This document shows, in pieces, positions 1 to 5,680 of a stretch of 12,561 nt of DNA. This DNA is from Deltaproteobacteria bacterium (lineage in GTDB: Bacteria; Desulfobacterota_B; Binatia; UBA9968). The notes beneath the pieces are model-generated. The model ran no database searches. It had not been told where the DNA came from and worked only from the letters and a program-made list of their open reading frames with translations. Position 1 is the stretch's first letter; every line of letters starts with the position of its first letter. Both the position numbers and the translations under genes were made by a program. The stretch spans positions 8,573-21,133 of the forward strand of contig VBKY01000175.1 of assembly GCA_005879255.1 (NCBI GenBank). Reading direction: 5' to 3'.

Positions 1-1190
1 TGGTCAATGATGTAGCTCGCGATGTCCACGTAGGTCGGGATGGCGCGGGTCGAGACGGCGATCATGAACGGTTTGTACGGCCCGAAACCAGCCTCAGCCA
101 GGAGCTTTTTCGCTTCAGCTTTCTGCTTCGCCGGATCACCAAAGCCGGGAAGCTTCATCTGCTCGGCTTCAGGCAATCCCCACACACCGTACGGCTTCGG
201 CAGCATCACGCCTCCAATAACCGCCGCGCCCTGCCGTCCGGCCTGAATGTAGCCTTTTCGATCAATGGCGAGATTGATAGCCTTCCAGATCTTCGGATCC
301 TTGAAGAGCGGCCGCCTGAAGTTGACGATGATATGATCGTTGACATTCGTACTCGTCTCGACAAGCACGAGCTGCGGCACGGCACGCTTGGTCGTCTCGG
401 CAATCGTCTTGGCCACTTCCCAGATAAACGGAATATCCTGCCGTTCGGTCTGAAGGGCCGAGTACCGGGTCCCGCGCTCCTTGATAATGGTGTAGCGGAT
501 TCCATCCAGATAAGGCCGGCCTTTCACGAAGTAGTCGGGATTTTTCACGAGATCGATCAGCTCGCCCTGCCGGTACTCCTTGAGCTTGAACGGACCGGTC
601 CCGACACACTTGGTCCTGAGCTCTGACACCGGCACGTGGGACGGATAGACTGGCGAGTAGCCTGAGGCCAGCATCAGGAGAAGAGATGGTTGCGACCTCT
701 TTAATCTGAAGGTCACCGCGTAAGGGTGAAGGGTATCGATTGTTATAACGTTCTCATACCAAAGCTTGCGTGGGTTAACTCGGAGCTTGGCAGTCACGCC
801 TTCGACCTCGCGAATGGTATCGAAGGTATGTTTGACATCTTTGGCGGTAAAGGGTTGCCCATCGTGCCACTTCACATCCTTCCTGAGGAAGAAGACCAGG
901 CTTTTCCCCCCGTCCTGCCACGACCACCTCTCAGCAAGCTCGCCTATGATCGTACTGAGGTCTTCCTGCTTTTTCAGTGGGTCGAAGAGCACCAGATTGT
1001 TGTAACACGGCATCATCGGCCAGACGGCGGAGATTGTGGTTTCGTCGTGGATTGAAAAGCTAGGCGGGGCTTCGAGCAGCGTCGCGTTCAGAATGCCGCC
1101 CGTCTTCGGCGTCTGGTCGGCGTTCGCCGCCGAAACGGGGAGGAGCGCAAGGAGTGCAAAAACGAAAACCGTCCAGCTCCGTCTATTCAT
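1..1190 (-). CDS. ABC transporter solute-binding protein, family 5 (partial, C-terminus off the window)
   Basis: The reading frame is open without a stop from an ATG at 1190 to the left edge, about 396 codons. I followed it codon by codon and found no frameshift. The N-terminus is a Sec signal peptide: MNRR, a hydrophobic stretch (VFVFALLALLP), then a likely cut near SAANA. The mature part shows family 5 (peptide/nickel/opine binding, DppA/OppA-like) hallmarks: the start of the fold near TPKTGGIL, the signature FFLRKDVKWHDGQPFTAKDV, then GTGPFKLKEY and NPDYFVKGRPYLDG. These proteins bind an oligopeptide, opine, metal chelate or similar ligand in the periplasm and deliver it to a Dpp/Opp-type permease. 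Full-length members are usually around 500 residues or more, so roughly the last 100-150 are missing. An AGGAGA ribosome binding site lies 10 bases upstream of the ATG. Permease and ATPase genes, if linked, would lie to the left. The ligand cannot be told from sequence. Confidence 0.93.
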   Translation of the reverse strand, partial: MNRRSWTVFVFALLALLPVSAANADQTPKTGGILNATLLEAPPSFSIHDETTISAVWPMMPCYNNLVLFDPLKKQEDLSTIIGELAERWSWQDGGKSLVFFLRKDVKWHDGQPFTAKDVKHTFDTIREVEGVTAKLRVNPRKLWYENVITIDTLHPYAVTFRLKRSQPSLLLMLASGYSPVYPSHVPVSELRTKCVGTGPFKLKEYRQGELIDLVKNPDYFVKGRPYLDGIRYTIIKERGTRYSALQTERQDIPFIWEVAKTIAETTKRAVPQLVLVETSTNVNDHIIVNFRRPLFKDPKIWKAINLAIDRKGYIQAGRQGAAVIGGVMLPKPYGVWGLPEAEQMKLPGFGDPAKQKAEAKKLLAEAGFGPYKPFMIAVSTRAIPTYVDIASYIID

Positions 1191-1231
1191 CGCGGGACTT
1201 TCTCCTGGTAGGATCGGTGGAATTTGGGCGG

Positions 1232-1261
1232 AGCCTATCCGAATGCTAGCTGCCATGTCAA
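1232..1261 (-). promoter_or_regulatory. candidate sigma70-type promoter for the family 5 binding protein
   Basis: On the minus strand a perfect TTGACA (-35, plus positions 1256-1261) is followed after 18 bases by TAGGCT (-10, plus 1232-1237). The -10 keeps the three most conserved bases of TATAAT. Transcription would begin about 35 bases before the ATG at 1190, giving a short leader with the AGGAGA site. This is a pattern match only. Confidence 0.4.
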
Positions 1262-1435
1262 ATTCAACTGTGTCCGGAAAAATTTCTGTTACCTTGGTTC
1301 ATCGAAAAACCGGAGGATCTTCGGAAATGGGATGCCGATTTTTGTATAAAACTGAAAACTTTACACATCACGCGAATATTCCTGACAATCGTTTCTATAA
1401 CGCAGAACGACGTAGCAGAGTCTGCGGGTCAGGCA

Positions 1436-1457
1436 TGAGTCTGGACTGAGTCTGGAC
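1436..1457. repeat. perfect 11-bp tandem duplication
   Basis: The unit TGAGTCTGGAC occurs twice back to back at 1436-1446 and 1447-1457. It could be a replication-slippage duplication or a pair of helically phased protein-binding half-sites. Two copies alone do not decide between these. Confidence 0.6.
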
Positions 1458-1572
1458 TTATTGCTGTTTCAGTTCTGCATAGTGCTCTGGTTCATTTCGA
1501 AATTTGTTCTGCCGCTATCTCCGAGGGAGATTTCCGGGATACAACTGATGTTGTCTTAACTCTCAGAGTAGC

Positions 1573-1602
1573 TTGACAGCGAACTCCGGTTTCAGCTAAT
1601 TT
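1573..1602 (+). promoter_or_regulatory. candidate sigma70-type promoter for the MBL hydrolase gene
   Basis: A perfect TTGACA (1573-1578) is followed after 18 bases by TAATTT (1597-1602), which keeps the first two and last bases of TATAAT. Transcription would start near 1609, leaving a leader of about 150-175 bases before the MBL coding region. This is a pattern match only. Confidence 0.35.
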
Positions 1603-1756
1603 CCGCACGATTCTCGGCTGGGTTCCCCAACCCGTCATATCTTCGGGTCCACACCTTCGCCCGGACTGGTTTCCCAGCGGGGCGTCTTTAAAAATCGTTG
1701 AAGGAATCTGTCGCTGGCCGGTGCGAAGTTAAGAAACTAAATCTCCGACGCCCATC

Positions 1757-2908
1757 TTGGTTTCGCGACTCAAGGAGGATCTTACGACCAACTCGCACGA
1801 CTCTGAGGTCGCACGGCTCACTCGCGGGGAAGCGATCGCGCGCGTGGCGTTGGCGGGGTTCGTGCTTCTCCTGGCCCCGGCAGGTGAGCGAGGTCGGGCG
1901 CGCCTGTGGGCGCAAGGCGCGCCGGCGCCCGCAGCCGCGCCGGCGGTGATACCACCTGCGCCGGACCCGAGATTCCCGCAGGTGCCGAGTTGGAAAACCG
2001 AGCTTAGGCAACTTGCGCCTAATATCTACGCCTATATCCAGGGGGGTGGACCGGGTATCCCAAGCCAGAGCATTTCCAACGCAGGCATTGTAATCGGCGA
2101 TGACGGTGTGTTGGTGATTGATGCCACTGCGGGACCGATGCATGCGAAGAATTTTATCTCTGCCATCAGGAAAGTCACCGATAAACCCTTCCGCCAGCTG
2201 ATCAACACTCACCATCACACCGATCACGTGGGCGGCAATCAGTATTTCATGCCGGTTGAAATCGTCGCACACCCGTACCTCCGCGACGAAGTGCTGAAGG
2301 CGGCGTCCACAGCCCCATCGTTGTGGGCGAAACGCGAGGGCTTTGCTGACGGAACGGAAGAGCGAAAGGTAGTGCCGCCTACCACGACCTTCGAGGGCAA
2401 GCTGACCTACCACTACGGGAAGACGATTGTGGAACTCATTTCTATGGTGCCGTCTCACACTTGGGGCGACACCGTAGTTTATCTACCCCAGCATAAGATC
2501 ATGTGGGTTGGCGACATAGGATTTTTCTACGTCGTGCCATTTTTCCAGAGCGCTCACGTCATCAAGTGGCTGGAGACCATCGACAAGATCAATGCGATGG
2601 ACGTCGAGACGATCGTGCCAGGCCACGGACCAATCGGCGGCAAGAAAGAGCTGGCGGAGATGGGCGAATACTCCCGGCTCCTGATGCGCGAAGCGAAGAA
2701 GCGCTTCGATGCCGGCATGAGCCCAGGACAAGCCGCCGCGGACATCAGGCTGGGCAAGTTCGACAACTGGATCGGGCCGCAGCAGATCGTTATGAACGTC
2801 GTTCGCCTCTACCACCATTTCAACGGCACCGTTGTCCCTGACGTGGACAGAGAGGGGATGCTTAAGGCTACATTGGAATACAACGCGATTAAGTCTAGAG
2901 GCCGTTGA
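1757..2908 (+). CDS. exported MBL-fold metallo-hydrolase
   Basis: This is a metallo-beta-lactamase-fold hydrolase. The metal-binding set is complete (numbering from TTG 1757): the HxHxDH motif at H152-H157 (THHHTDHVGG), H234 in PSHTWGD, D253 in VGDIGF and H290 in VPGHGP. It resembles the broad cyclase/SoxH-like branch whose members hydrolyse esters, thioesters or similar bonds, but the substrate is not predictable. The N-terminus has a hydrophobic stretch around residues 29-43 after LTRGEAIAR, resembling a degraded Tat signal with only one of the two arginines. An Ala/Pro-rich linker follows, so the enzyme is probably periplasmic or membrane-tethered. The start is uncertain: TTG 1757 has no ribosome site, while a strong AAGGAGG inside the frame points to ACG at 1784. 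A likely terminator follows, and the next gene is the FMN enzyme. Confidence 0.9.
   Translation: MVSRLKEDLTTNSHDSEVARLTRGEAIARVALAGFVLLLAPAGERGRARLWAQGAPAPAAAPAVIPPAPDPRFPQVPSWKTELRQLAPNIYAYIQGGGPGIPSQSISNAGIVIGDDGVLVIDATAGPMHAKNFISAIRKVTDKPFRQLINTHHHTDHVGGNQYFMPVEIVAHPYLRDEVLKAASTAPSLWAKREGFADGTEERKVVPPTTTFEGKLTYHYGKTIVELISMVPSHTWGDTVVYLPQHKIMWVGDIGFFYVVPFFQSAHVIKWLETIDKINAMDVETIVPGHGPIGGKKELAEMGEYSRLLMREAKKRFDAGMSPGQAAADIRLGKFDNWIGPQQIVMNVVRLYHHFNGTVVPDVDREGMLKATLEYNAIKSRGR
1772..1786 (+). promoter_or_regulatory. strong Shine-Dalgarno site in front of an ACG codon
   Basis: AAGGAGG (1772-1778) lies five bases before an in-frame ACG (1784-1786), the geometry seen at several other genes in this window. 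No ATG, GTG or TTG lies at the expected distance in this frame. The MBL protein may therefore start at a rare ACG, or the ATG may have been lost by mutation or misread. The next in-frame alternative start is GTG at 1844, which would remove most of the signal region. Confidence 0.5.
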
Positions 2909-2927
2909 TGGGTAATTGTTCTAAGAG

Positions 2928-2996
2928 GCCGCGGCGAACGCGACGCGCAAAGCGGTGAAGGATTTCGTGCGGACGGTGTTCAAGCGCGAACGTTGA
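2928..2996 (+). pseudogene. possible remnant of a C-terminal coding tail
   Basis: Between an in-frame TAA (2922-2924) and TGA (2994-2996), the plus strand reads as a 22-residue tail beginning AAANATRKAVKDF. It has codon usage like real genes in the window, with alanine and lysine/arginine in an amphipathic pattern. It has no start codon. It may be the last piece of a gene lost between the MBL and FMN genes, but it is short and could be chance. I do not recognise the family. Confidence 0.2.
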
Positions 2997-3023
2997 AACC
3001 GTCCGCTTAAGATTAAAATTTTT
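2969..3023 (+). terminator. probable intrinsic terminator after the MBL gene
   Basis: A long hairpin is formed by GCGGACGGT (2969-2977) plus TTCAA (2979-2983) pairing with TTGAA (2993-2997) plus ACCGTCCGC (2998-3006). That gives 14 base pairs with one bulged G and a 9-base loop. AT-rich sequence ending in a run of five T (to 3023) follows, though the T-run is offset from the stem by about a dozen bases. The position 60 bases after the MBL stop suits a terminator. Confidence 0.45.
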
Positions 3024-3126
3024 AACTCTGTGATCCTTAACTGAGTCTCGGAGGTAATTCTTCTAAGCGGAATTTCAGCAGATAAAAAGGAAGTTCCTAT
3101 CATCCATTCCTAGAAGGAGGTCCGTC

Positions 3127-4392
3127 ATGTCGTCGTTCGATCAAGCCACGAGCCGTCGCAGGTTTTTGCAGTTCATGGCAGCCAGTCCGCTGTTCGCTTA
3201 CGGGGGTTTTTCCGCCTTCGCGGGTGAAGGCCCCACCGCGGGCACGAAACTTTCCGACCCGATCATGTGGGCGCCGCTCAGGACGGAAGACTTGATCAAG
3301 AGTCCCAAGGACGCGATCAACGTGTTCGATTTCGAGCCGGTCTGCCGCGCGAACGTTCCGCCGGCGCATTTCGGCTACATGGCCTCGGGCGTCGACGATG
3401 AAGTTACTTTGCGGGCCAATCGCGAAGGCTTCCTGAAGTTCCAGCTGCGCCCCCGCCGTCTAGTCGACGTCAGCAAGGTCGACATGAGCACCGAGATCCT
3501 CGGCGTGAAATACGATACCCCGATCATCGTCGCGCCGGTGGGCGGCCAAAAAGCCTTTTACACGGGCGGCGAAATCGACGTCGCCAAGGCGGCGAAAGTC
3601 GGAAACCACCTGCAGATTCTCTCCACCGTCACGACCAGCTCGGTCGAAGATGTCACCGCCGCGCGCGGCGCGCCGATCTGGTATCAGCTCTACGCCACGA
3701 ATAAATGGGAGGTCGCCAAAGCCTTCGTAACGCGCGCAGAAAAAGCGGGGTGCCTCGCAGTCGCAGTGACGGTCGATCGCAACGGCGGCCGCAATCAGGA
3801 AACCTTGTCCCGGCTGCAGCGCACCGACACGCGCGAATGCTCGGCTTGCCACGACCGCAGCAGCCTGCAAGCTAACCTCAGGCGCAGACCCATGTATGAG
3901 GGCGTCGACCTTACGGGACTCACCTTGGGTAGCAACCAGTCCTCCGCCATGACCTGGGACTTCTTCAAGCGGCTGCGCGACACGACCAAGATGAAGATCG
4001 TGATCAAGGGCATTCTCGCGCACGAAGACGCCAAGCTCACCGCCGACGCCGGCATCGACGCGATCATCGTCTCAAACCACGGCGCGCGCAGCGAGGACAG
4101 CGGGCGCTCCACCATCGACGCTCTGCCGGAAATCATCGAAGCGGTCGGCGGCCGGATGCCGGTCCTGGTCGATAGCGGTTTCCGCCGCGGCACCGACATC
4201 GTCAAGGCGCTCTGCATGGGCGCAAAGGGCGTGTGTATCGGCCGGCCGTATATCTGGGGTCTCGGCGCGTTCGGCCAACCGGGGGTCGAGCGCGTGCTCG
4301 AGCTGCTGCGCATCGAGCTCCGCGCGATCATGCAGCAGGTCGGCGCGCCGTCGATCAAGCATCTCACGCCAGCCATGGTGCGGCGAGCTTGA
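3127..4392 (+). CDS. Tat-exported FMN-dependent alpha-hydroxy-acid dehydrogenase with internal CxxCH motif
   Basis: This is a member of the glycolate oxidase/L-lactate dehydrogenase/flavocytochrome b2 family (FMN TIM barrel), which oxidises 2-hydroxy acids to 2-keto acids. Family residues are present: Y84 in GYMASG, Y189 in YQLY, K294 in IVIKGI, the catalytic base H318 with R321 in SNHGAR, and the phosphate-binding segment VLVDSGFRRGTDIVKAL. The usual QLD after HGGR/HGAR is replaced by SED. Residues 9-15 (SRRRFLQ) form a textbook Tat signal with a likely cut after AFA (residue 32), so the folded flavoprotein is probably exported. Unusually, C238-S-A-C-H242 forms a c-type haem attachment motif in the variable loop before the barrel's second half. 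A strong GAAGGAGGT lies five bases before the ATG. At 421 residues it is slightly longer than typical (~360-390) because of the signal and loop. The real substrate is unknown. Confidence 0.93.
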   Translation: MSSFDQATSRRRFLQFMAASPLFAYGGFSAFAGEGPTAGTKLSDPIMWAPLRTEDLIKSPKDAINVFDFEPVCRANVPPAHFGYMASGVDDEVTLRANREGFLKFQLRPRRLVDVSKVDMSTEILGVKYDTPIIVAPVGGQKAFYTGGEIDVAKAAKVGNHLQILSTVTTSSVEDVTAARGAPIWYQLYATNKWEVAKAFVTRAEKAGCLAVAVTVDRNGGRNQETLSRLQRTDTRECSACHDRSSLQANLRRRPMYEGVDLTGLTLGSNQSSAMTWDFFKRLRDTTKMKIVIKGILAHEDAKLTADAGIDAIIVSNHGARSEDSGRSTIDALPEIIEAVGGRMPVLVDSGFRRGTDIVKALCMGAKGVCIGRPYIWGLGAFGQPGVERVLELLRIELRAIMQQVGAPSIKHLTPAMVRRA

Positions 4393-4395
4393 AAA

Positions 4396-4555
4396 TACCG
4401 AAACGAAATTACAAATTCGAAACCCGAAATCCGAAACAAATCCGAATGATCAAAACTAAGAATTCAATGTTCCAAACCAATCCGTTTTGGATTTTGTAAT
4501 TGGGATTTCACTTTCTGGTTTTGTTTCGGATTTCGATATTCGGATTTCGGATTTT
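4396..4555. repeat. AT-rich imperfect inverted repeat built of CCGAAATCCGAAAC-like units
   Basis: The spacer after the FMN gene contains repeated GAAA/CCGAAA words on the left (4396-4441) and their reverse complements TTTCGGATTTCG on the right (4522-4555). An inner pair is also present: AATTACAAATTC near 4408-4420 against GGATTTTGTAATT near 4490-4502. The whole can fold into one long imperfect hairpin. It is far more AT-rich than the flanking genes. It may be a miniature inverted-repeat or palindromic intergenic element and may also act as a terminator. No transposase lies nearby. Confidence 0.6.
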
Positions 4556-4649
4556 CTTTTGCTGGCATTTTGGCGCGATAAACTTTCTTTAAGTCGTTCT
4601 ATTGAGCAAGTAAAAGTCAGAATCGGTCACTGAACAAGTGGAGGACATC

Positions 4650-5306
4650 ATGAATAACCCGCGAACCCGGTCAGGGTACGTTACCATAGCTTTAACGCTA
4701 ACCATTGCATGGTTGGGGGCGTCGCCGGCGCCCGCCGCCGACATCATTGCCGAATGGGCGACGGTGAAGGCGCCGCCTGTGCCTGAGCTCAAGCCGGTGA
4801 CGCTCGACGGCAAGACGACGGCGCTGTTGATTCTCGATATGATGAAGACCAACTGCCCCAAACGCCCGCGCTGCTCCGCCACGGTGCCGAACGTCAAGAA
4901 GCTCCATGACGCGGCCCGCGCCGCCGGCGCAATGGTGTTCTATAGCCTGGTCGGCGGCGACAATCCCACCCCGGCTGATATTGTCGACCCGGGGATCGCG
5001 CCGCGCGACGGCGAGTGGGTGTTCCAACGCGGCCCGGACAAGTTCCTCGGTTCCGGCCTCGAGGAGCGGCTGAAAGCGCGGGGCATCAAGACCGTCATCG
5101 TGTGCGGCACCTCGGCGCAAGGCGTGGTGATCGGCACCGGCAGCGGCTCGGCGCAGCGCGGCTACAAGGTCATCGTGCCGGTCGATTCCATGTCGTCCGA
5201 CGATCCCTACATGGAGCAATATGCGGCCTGGCACATGTTCAAGGGCGGACCCGCCATCGTCACCGACCAGACGACGCTCACGCGCAGTGACATGATCAAA
5301 TTCTAA
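4650..5306 (+). CDS. exported isochorismatase-fold (cysteine-hydrolase-like) protein lacking the canonical Cys
   Basis: The 218-residue protein begins at ATG 4650, with GGAGG five bases upstream. A GTG at 4638 in the same frame is less likely because the ribosome site falls inside it. Residues 1-33 look like a Sec signal peptide (hydrophobic ALTLTIAWLG, then a cut near SPAPAA). The rest is the isochorismatase/nicotinamidase fold: D63 in LLILDMMKT and K131 in RGPDKFLGSGLEERL match two members of the Asp-Lys-Cys triad. At the usual nucleophile position, aligned by the conserved glycine of the G-x-x-T-D-x-C motif, the protein has V159 (CGTSAQGVVIGT). The only nearby cysteine, C152, lies just before that glycine. 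It may be a pseudoenzyme, a binding protein or a hydrolase with another mechanism. It sits between two exported redox enzymes. Confidence 0.85.
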   Translation: MNNPRTRSGYVTIALTLTIAWLGASPAPAADIIAEWATVKAPPVPELKPVTLDGKTTALLILDMMKTNCPKRPRCSATVPNVKKLHDAARAAGAMVFYSLVGGDNPTPADIVDPGIAPRDGEWVFQRGPDKFLGSGLEERLKARGIKTVIVCGTSAQGVVIGTGSGSAQRGYKVIVPVDSMSSDDPYMEQYAAWHMFKGGPAIVTDQTTLTRSDMIKF

Positions 5307-5326
5307 GAAACTCCTCAACGCTCCGA

Positions 5327-5349
5327 AGCGATTGAGTCTTTCAATCGCT
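5327..5349 (+). terminator. hairpin after the isochorismatase-like gene
   Basis: AGCGATTGA (5327-5335) pairs perfectly with TCAATCGCT (5341-5349) around a 5-base loop, beginning about 20 bases after the stop codon. No T-run follows, so it may be a weak or Rho-assisted terminator or an mRNA-stabilising end. Confidence 0.35.
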
Positions 5350-5596
5350 CGAAGCGACGCAACATGATCGGGCGTCAGTGGTTCATAGGCGAAACCAGGA
5401 CCTCGGAGCAGCTGAAGGTCTATTTTTCCCCTTGACGGCCAACTTCCGCTTGTCCTACTTTACGCCAAGCCAACTTTGCCGAGCTGCCAGTTCCACTCGC
5501 TCCTTGGCGCCCACACCACCCGCGGGACTGCGGCTCCGCACCAGGATTCATTCGCGCGGAAAAATCTGCTGTCTTTGAAAAGTTAATTGGACGTAA

Positions 5597-5656
5597 TGAG
5601 TTTCACTTAAGTCGCTGCGACAAACTCAGGGCGTTCTGAGCATTGTGAATAACAAT
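5597..5656 (+). promoter_or_regulatory. stacked inverted repeats in the soxC leader
   Basis: TGAGTTT (5597-5603) pairs with AAACTCA (5622-5628), enclosing an inner GTCG (5611-5614)/CGAC (5618-5621) stem. Thirteen bases on, ATTGT (5642-5646) and ACAAT (5652-5656) flank GAATA. The block ends 24 bases before the soxC ATG, so it could be an operator or an mRNA structure affecting translation. No specific regulator can be assigned. Confidence 0.3.
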
Positions 5657-5680
5657 CTACAGGGACGCGAGGAGGAGACG

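Larger units (their letters stand above)
1191..1756. other. 566-bp divergent intergenic region
   Basis: No convincing gene was found between the divergent binding-protein and MBL genes. Short open frames here have no ribosome site or recognisable product. The region holds one promoter-like sequence in each direction, an 11-bp tandem duplication (1436-1457), a 10-bp palindrome ATTTCGAAAT (1494-1503) and a small GGGTT/AACCC hairpin (1620-1633). It is visibly more AT-rich than the flanking genes, as expected for a divergent control region. Confidence 0.6.
5307..5680. other. 374-bp intergenic region upstream of soxC
   Basis: I see no gene here; the 66-codon open frame at 5378-5578 has no ribosome site and no recognisable protein character. 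The left end carries the hairpin at 5327-5349 and the right end two nested or adjacent inverted repeats at 5597-5656. I could not find a clear -35/-10 pair for soxC. Confidence 0.5.

Noticed and set aside
1..1190. Suspicion that the family 5 binding-protein gene was frameshifted, since only short overlapping open frames appear in other frames
   Set aside because: Codon-by-codon reading on the minus strand from 1190 shows one continuous frame with no stop; it simply runs off the window edge.
1688..2458. Long minus-strand open frame opposite the MBL gene
   Set aside because: It lies wholly antisense to a gene with all metal-binding motifs, and its translation is Arg/His-rich with no domain.
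3795..4439. Minus-strand 214-codon open frame opposite the FMN enzyme
   Set aside because: A shadow of a well-supported coding frame; serine/arginine-rich, low-complexity translation.
4396..4555. CRISPR-like array
   Set aside because: The repeated words are short, imperfect, inverted and lack regular unique spacers.
4638..4649. GTG 4638 as start of the isochorismatase-like gene
   Set aside because: The GGAGG at 4640-4644 overlaps this codon's immediate downstream bases and is correctly spaced for ATG 4650.
4698..5318. Minus-strand 206-codon open frame opposite the isochorismatase-like gene
   Set aside because: His/Arg-rich antisense shadow typical of GC-rich DNA, with no recognisable protein.
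5378..5578. Small 66-codon open frame in the spacer before soxC
   Set aside because: No ribosome site, no signal or membrane segment, and a composition unlike the neighbouring proteins.
5645..5680. GTG 5645 as start of soxC
   Set aside because: It would add 12 residues ahead of a complete Tat signal and enclose the AGGAGG that serves ATG 5681.
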